64,000 nucleotides of DNA. Source: Macrolepiota albuminosa. Lineage: Eukaryota > Basidiomycota > Agaricomycetes > Agaricales > Agaricaceae. Below are positions 58,826 to 64,000 of this stretch, one piece after another. The stretch spans positions 1,847,223-1,911,222 of the forward strand of contig JAMWFC010000055.1 in NCBI GenBank assembly GCA_027475525.1. Reading direction: 5' to 3'. How positions within the stretch are numbered: the first letter of the stretch is position 1; each line of letters begins with the position of its first letter. A model generated the notes under the pieces. The model saw only the letters and a program-made list of their open reading frames with translations. It did not search any database and was not told the DNA's origin. A program made the translations under genes and the position numbers.

Positions 58826-61440
58826 TCAGATGTGATGTGTGTTGCATTTTCACCAGATGGCAAATGCATTGTCTCTGGCTTAGGTGACAAGTCTGTGAGA
58901 ATGTGGGATGCCTTTGATGGTGCACAGCTGCAGGAACTGAATGGCCACACTTCTTCTGTCACATCTGTTGCATTTTCATCTGATGGCAAGTGCATTGTCT
59001 CTGGCTCAGATGATTGGTCTGTAAGGGTATGGGATGCCTCTAATGGTATACATCTGCAAGAGATAAATGGCCATACTTCTTCTGTCACATCTGTTGCATT
59101 TTCACCTGATTGCAAGTGCATTGTGTCTGGCTCATTTGACAAGTCTGTAAAAATGTGGGATGCCTCCAATGGTGCACAGCTGCAGGAGCTGAATGGCCAC
59201 ATTGATTCTGTTAGATCTGTTGCATTTTCAACTGATGGCAAGTACATTGTCTCTGGCTCATTTGACAAGTCTGTACGAGTGTGGGATGCCTCCAATGGTG
59301 CACAGCTGCAGGAGCTGAATGGCCACATTGATTCTGTCAGATCTGTTGCATTTTCATCTGATAGCAAGTACATTGTCTCTGGATCAAGAGATAGATCTGT
59401 AAGGGTGTGGGATGCCTCCAGTGGTGCACAGCTAAAGAAGCTCCACATTGATCTTGCCACGTCTGTTGCATTTTCACCTGATGGCAAGTACATTGTCTCT
59501 GGCTCATTTGACAAGTCTGTAAGAGTGTGGGATGCCTTCAATGGTGCACAGCTGAAGGAGCTGAATGGCCACACTGATTTTGTCACATCTGTTGCATTTT
59601 CATCTGATGGCAAGTACATTGTCTCTGGCTCAAGAGATAGATCTGTGAAAGTGTGGGATGCTTCTCATAGTGCACAGTTGGACAGGTTTAATGGCCACAC
59701 TCATTTTGTCACATGTGTTGCATTTTCACCTGATAGCAAGTACATTGTCTCTGGCTCATCTGACAAGTCTGTAAGAGTGTGGGATGCCTTCAATGGTGCA
59801 CAGCTGCAAGAGCTGAATGTCCACACTTCTTATGTCAGATCTGTTGCATTTTCACCTAATAGCAAGTACATTGTCTCTGGCTCATTTGACAAGTCTGTAA
59901 GAGTGTGGGATGTCTCCAATGGTGCACAGCTACAGAAGCTAAATGGTCACACCTTTTCTGTCTTATCTGTTGCATTTTCATCTGATGGCAAGTGTATTGT
60001 CTCTGGCTCAACAGATAGGTCTGTAAAAGTATGGGATGCCTCTAATAGTGCACAGCTGCAGGAGCTGAATGGACACACTGATTCTGTCACATCTGTTGCA
60101 TTTTCACATGATAGCAAGTTCATTGTCTCTGGCTCATTTGACAAGTCTGTAAGAGTGTGGGATGCCTCCAATAGTGCACAGCTGCAGGAGCAGAATGGCC
60201 ACACTGATTTTGTCACAGCTGTTGCATTTTCACCTGATGGCAAGTACATTGTCTCTGGCTCAGGTGACAAGTCTGTAAGAGTGTGGGATGCCTCTAATGG
60301 TGCACAGCTGCAATTGCTGAATGGCCACACTCATTTTGTCACATCTGTTGCATTTTCACCTGATGGCAAGTGCATTGTCTCTGGCTCATATGACAACTCT
60401 GTGAGAATGTGGGATGCCTCTAATGGCACACAGCTGCAGGAGCTAAATAGCCACAATAATTTTGTCACATCTGTTGCATTTTCACCTGATGGCAAGTGCA
60501 TTGTCTCTGGCTCATATGATTGTTCTGTTAGAGTCTGGAATGCTTCTAATGGTACACAGATAGAGGAGCTGAATGTCAACACTTCTGAAGTTAAATCTGT
60601 TGCATTTTCACTTGATAACAAGTATATTGTCTCTGGCTCAAGTGATAGGTCTGTAAAGGTGTGGGATGCCTCTAATGGTGTCCAGCTGCAGGTGCTGAAT
60701 GGCCACACTTCTACTGTCACATCTGTTGCATTTTCACCTGATAGCAAGCACATTGTCTCTGGCTCAAGTGATAAGTCTCTGAGAGTGTGGGATGCCTCTA
60801 ATGGTGCACAGCTGCAAGAGCTAAATGCTCACATTTCTTCTGTCACATCTGTTGCATTTTCATCTGATGGCAAGTGCATTGTCTCTGGCTCAAGAGATAA
60901 GTCTGTAAAGGTATGGGATGCCTCTAATAGTGCACAGCTGCAGGAGCTGAATGGACATACTGATTTTGTCACATCTGTTGCATTTTCACCTGATAGCAAG
61001 TGCATTGTTTCTGGCTCAGGTGACAAGTCTGTGAGAATGTGGGATGTATTTAATGGTGCACAGCTGCAAAGACTAAATGGCCACATTTCTTCTGTCACAT
61101 CTGTTGCATTTTCACCTGATGGCAAGTGCATTGTCTCTGGCTCAGATGATTGTTCTGTAAGGGTGTGGGATGCCTTCAATGGTGTACAGCTATGGGAGCT
61201 GAATGGCCACACTTCTTCTGTTACATCTGTTGGATATGTTTCTAATGGCAAGTACATTTGCTCTAAGTCATATAATCAATCTGTGAACCTGTGGAATGCC
61301 TCTAATGGTGCACAAATAGATAAGCATGCTTTGAAAGTCAGATATGTTGCATTTCTACCTGATGACAAGTGTATTTTTTATGGCTCAAATGATCCATCTA
61401 TAATGATATGGAATGCCTTCACTGATGAACAACTTGATAT
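58826..61440 (+). repeat. Array of 21 WD40 repeats, 126-bp DNA unit
   Basis: Twenty units of 42 codons (one unit is slightly shorter) plus a divergent last unit have the consensus SVTSVAFSPDGKYIVSGS, then DKSVRVWDASNGAQLQELNGH. Most differences fall at a few positions: the residue pair after the Gly-His turn (S/D/H and S/F/Y), the residue after SGS (S/F/R/G/D/Y/T), and the residue after the next Asp (K/R/W/C/N). The last two units are degenerate. Twenty-one repeats would fit three seven-bladed propellers. Confidence 0.93.
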
Positions 61441-61633
61441 CTTGACAATGGACTATACAGGGTGGATTGTGCAACATGTTACTCAACAAAAACTAATGTG
61501 GGTTCCTAAGCACATTTTTGGTGCATTAAACCACTCACATATTACTCTTATCATCACACGTCATGGCTCTTTTCATGTAAATTCTACATCTTATGCCTAT
61601 GGAACAAGATGGACACAGTGCTATACTCCATAA

Positions 61634-62493
61634 GCTATAGAAGTATCTGAATAGTATTATAGTGTATATATATTTATTACCTGATATTTTATTGAGATTT
61701 TTGATGCCTTTAGTGAACAGTCTGTAATATTATTGTTGGAAGCGATTGAATCAATATATACATTTGTATGAGCAATGGCCTTCCAGATTCAATAAACCTT
61801 CACATCAAAGTGTTTTGACCTTGCTGTAGCTATCCAAGTTCTTGATCAGTGCTGTAGCAGTATTGCCGTCACATTTTATATAGAGAAAGCAATCCACATA
61901 AATATCTATCTTAGAAAGCTAAGAAGATATCTATATGAATTGCTTGCTCACTTTAAATTCTGCAATGTATTCAGTTTACCTTATTAATATGCTGATTCAA
62001 TTCTGTATTTTTGCTTTCTAGCTTATTGACTTTTCTGCTATCACAAAAATATATATCCCTATTTATTTCTTGGCACAGCACAAAGCCTCAAATTTTGATT
62101 GATGTGAAATGCCAGACAAATTCAGATTGTCCCAACATTTCTTGACAATTTCAGATCAAATTGACTTGTAATAGAATATAGCTGAAATGAGGTCTTTTTT
62201 TATCATAGCAGCTTGAATTTATAAAGATTTTACTGAGTATATATCTATTATTTTTGGTTGCATCCTGATTAATCAAACCTGGGTATCCATGTGTGTGTAC
62301 ACATTTCAAACATATAAACTAGTGTTAGTGCTATAAGCTATATTATGTATATTACAATAACAAAAATGTACATGAAAGCTCTTGGAACATTGAATCAAAG
62401 GATATAATGATATAAACTTTGACAGCAGTCAACAGTCTTGGCAAATACAAGTACACATTACTTTTCTAGATCTTACTAACTGCCACCACATCA
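61634..62493. other. AT-rich intergenic DNA
   Basis: No gene, repeat or RNA was recognised. The NLR 3' UTR presumably lies in the first part. Confidence 0.5.
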
Positions 62494-63980
62494 AATCATT
62501 GATAACAACATCTCTGCTTTCTCAAACTTAAATACCATGTTTTCTGCTACTGAGCCAATAAAGAAAGTCAAACTCTCCAAAATTTTAGGTGGTTTGAATG
62601 GTGTGAAAGAGTGATTGAAGATCATTGAGGCTTTTGTGAAGAATACAAAGATGGGCTGCACATGGCAAGAGACTACAAAAACAACAATGAAAGAGCTAGA
62701 AGGACTAAAGAAAACCATCAAAAACCAGAGAAAACAGCTTATAAAGGCCATTGTAGAGAACAAGAATCTTTGAAAGAAAGTGGAGGTCCTACAGAAAAAT
62801 CTTGATGATATTCAGAATGAAAATCTAAGTACAATATCAGATAAAAGCTTGGATGAATCTGATCATGATGATGCCCTGCTAAAATCAGAAGTAAAGAAAG
62901 CTAAATCAAGTGAAGCAGCTTACAAAGATATCAATATGAAAGTGTGTGACATATATAATAGAAGACTGACAAAAATGCTGATGGCCTGCATATCAGAAAC
63001 TGACAAGATATGCATTCTCTCATCAGCTTTGAGTCAAAGAAGATGTTGTCAAAGAATATACCTTGATATCCTAACAGCAACAACACATCTACTTGGCCTC
63101 AAATTGTTGAAACAGACAATCTAGTCATTTGTTTTCAATAGGATGAGCCATAGAACCATCCAGATAATTACTATGCAATCTGATTGATAATAGCATATAT
63201 GCAAAGGCATAGAGCAAACATTGTGCCAGCAGCTGCTTCTGCACTAAAATATATCAGTGATAAAGACCATCAGCAATGTGTCTGTGATAGATTTTGGAGT
63301 ATTCAGAAGCAATTGAGGGAAGAGGGATTTTTGGACTCATGTAATAAATAGATCCAAATAATTGAAGAGGAGGCAGGATCAGAAAATAGAATGAGGCTGG
63401 AGAATAATGATATAGCAGTGAAAGCAGTAGAGAGCAAGAAGAAGTGTGCTTTTAGAGCTACATTGACAAGTTGTTCATGTGTTAGTCATTCAAAGATCTA
63501 AAGACTAATTTTTTTTAGAAGCTTGAAGTTTGAAAGTGAAAGCACCAGAACTTACTAGCTGAATTCAAATATTTAGACATGAAATATGATGTGGCCTTCA
63601 GTGCAAAGTTAATGTCTGATGGTGAAAATGAACTTGATGAGTCTGGAAATAAAACAGGGTGCTTTGTTTTTTGTGCACCACTTTATTGTAGTAAAGAAGT
63701 AAGAAATCTATTTCTATATAATTAATGTAATAAAAACATACTGAGAGAGTTTCACATAGCTGATTGAGCTTCTTGCAGCTATTGATGCTGCTTCAGATCC
63801 TGAGAAGTCTAAGCATTATGTGACTTGTATTCATGGTGACTCAATTGATGTACCTCCAAAGAAGTCTAACAAGATTGAGAATAAAGCAAGGTGCTGGATG
63901 ATTGATGAAACATAGTTAGCCAAAGAAAAGAACATCAATTTTGATGATGAGACTTGCATTGTAGATAATAAAAAGGCATG
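62494..63980 (+). pseudogene. Decayed gene of unknown function with coiled coil
   Basis: Plus-strand segments read in sequence with several stops: a Lys/Glu-rich coiled coil (ELEGLKKTIKNQRKQLIKAI near 62692, EVLQKNLDDIQNEN near 62780), an acidic segment, then a more globular part (FKYLDMKYDVAFSAKL near 63567 and, after a possible intron with GTAAGA at 63700, LLAAIDAASDPEKSKHYVTC near 63770). A segment ending in KARCWMIDET resembles the C-terminus of a repetitive agaric protein family of unknown function; this is from memory only. The gene may continue past the window end. Confidence 0.35.
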
Positions 63981-64000
63981 AAGTGATGTAAAGATTCTGA

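Larger units (their letters stand above)
55058..61633 (+). pseudogene. NACHT-WD40 NLR (STAND) gene, interrupted by an LTR
   Basis: ATG 55058 starts a basic N-terminus (TSRRRRFIQGFRSVFAK). Predicted exons are 55058-55277, 55353-55388, 55438-55497, 55556-55615, 55669-55716, 55768-55821, 55875-55934, 55992-56125, 56178-56492, 56540-56596, 56644-58541 (interrupted) and 58622-61633, for about 1890 residues. After the mini-exon linker comes a helical N-terminal domain (about 180-350). The NACHT domain follows with P-loop GHAGSGKST (56821-56850) and Walker B FIIIDALDE (57133-57162), then the sensor region TSRPDP. A helical linker leads to 21 WD40 repeats. A G1-family LTR (58050-58319) sits in exon 11. 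Removing it with one GCATT copy restores the frame exactly (LDALVKERISEVLQYACRHWAGH). Fungal NLRs of this type act in non-self recognition and regulated cell death. Apart from the insertion the gene has no stops. Confidence 0.88.

Noticed and set aside
58651..61257. Long minus-strand frames under the WD40 array
   Set aside because: They are repeated shadows of the 42-codon unit; the plus strand matches WD40.
1..64000. CRISPR array or other prokaryotic defence system
   Set aside because: The only short regular repeats are a degenerate minisatellite and WD40 codons; introns and gene families are fungal.

Overview
The window reads as nuclear DNA of a mushroom-forming fungus (Agaricomycetes, Basidiomycota). 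The evidence is a KDZ-type transposase, a STAND/NLR gene with NACHT and WD40 domains built from many small exons, introns of about 50 nt with GTRNGT donors, an alpha-kinase and an Spt5-like gene typical of agaric gene families, and chromodomain Ty3/Gypsy elements. Most of the first 41 kb is transposon. No prokaryotic feature, CRISPR array, rRNA or tRNA was recognised.

Layout. (1) 68-11449: a Ty3/Gypsy chromovirus (element G1) with 5-bp CTAAC target duplications, inserted in an older open frame. It has decayed gag, protease and pol, a self-priming primer site, and an intact gene on the opposite strand (8622-10094) with a Zn2Cys6-like cysteine pattern, a coiled coil and a candidate in-frame intron. 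(2) About 11.45-23.9 kb: old CpG-poor DNA with a decayed gene on the minus strand, a KDZ transposase pseudogene on the plus strand, and a minus-strand Gag remnant. (3) 23916-40864: a Ty1/Copia element (AATCA duplications) split by a younger Ty3/Gypsy element, G2 (28709-40442, GCGTT duplications), which carries an extra long sense ORF after pol. (4) 42819-51720: a segment bounded by 22-bp inverted repeats that holds an Spt5-like gene, a DDE integrase-like transposase and an alpha-kinase, all on the plus strand. (5) 51.8-55.0 kb: a host membrane-protein gene and DNA without recognised genes. (6) 55058-61633: a NACHT-WD40 NLR of about 1890 residues with 21 near-identical WD40 repeats, cut by a G1-family LTR that contains a 100-N gap. 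(7) 62.5-64.0 kb: a decayed gene of unknown function.

Two patterns run through the whole window. First, there are 19 perfect tandem duplications, every one exactly 77 bp long. This is almost certainly an assembly artefact (untrimmed k=77 contig overlaps) and it explains many of the apparent frameshifts. Second, premature stops in the transposons are mostly TGA where the family has arginine, as expected from CpG decay of methylated CGA codons.

The best candidates for undescribed biology are the 8.9-kb inverted-repeat cassette (transposase plus transcription elongation factor plus alpha-kinase) and the antisense Zn2Cys6-like gene inside the G1 retrotransposon.
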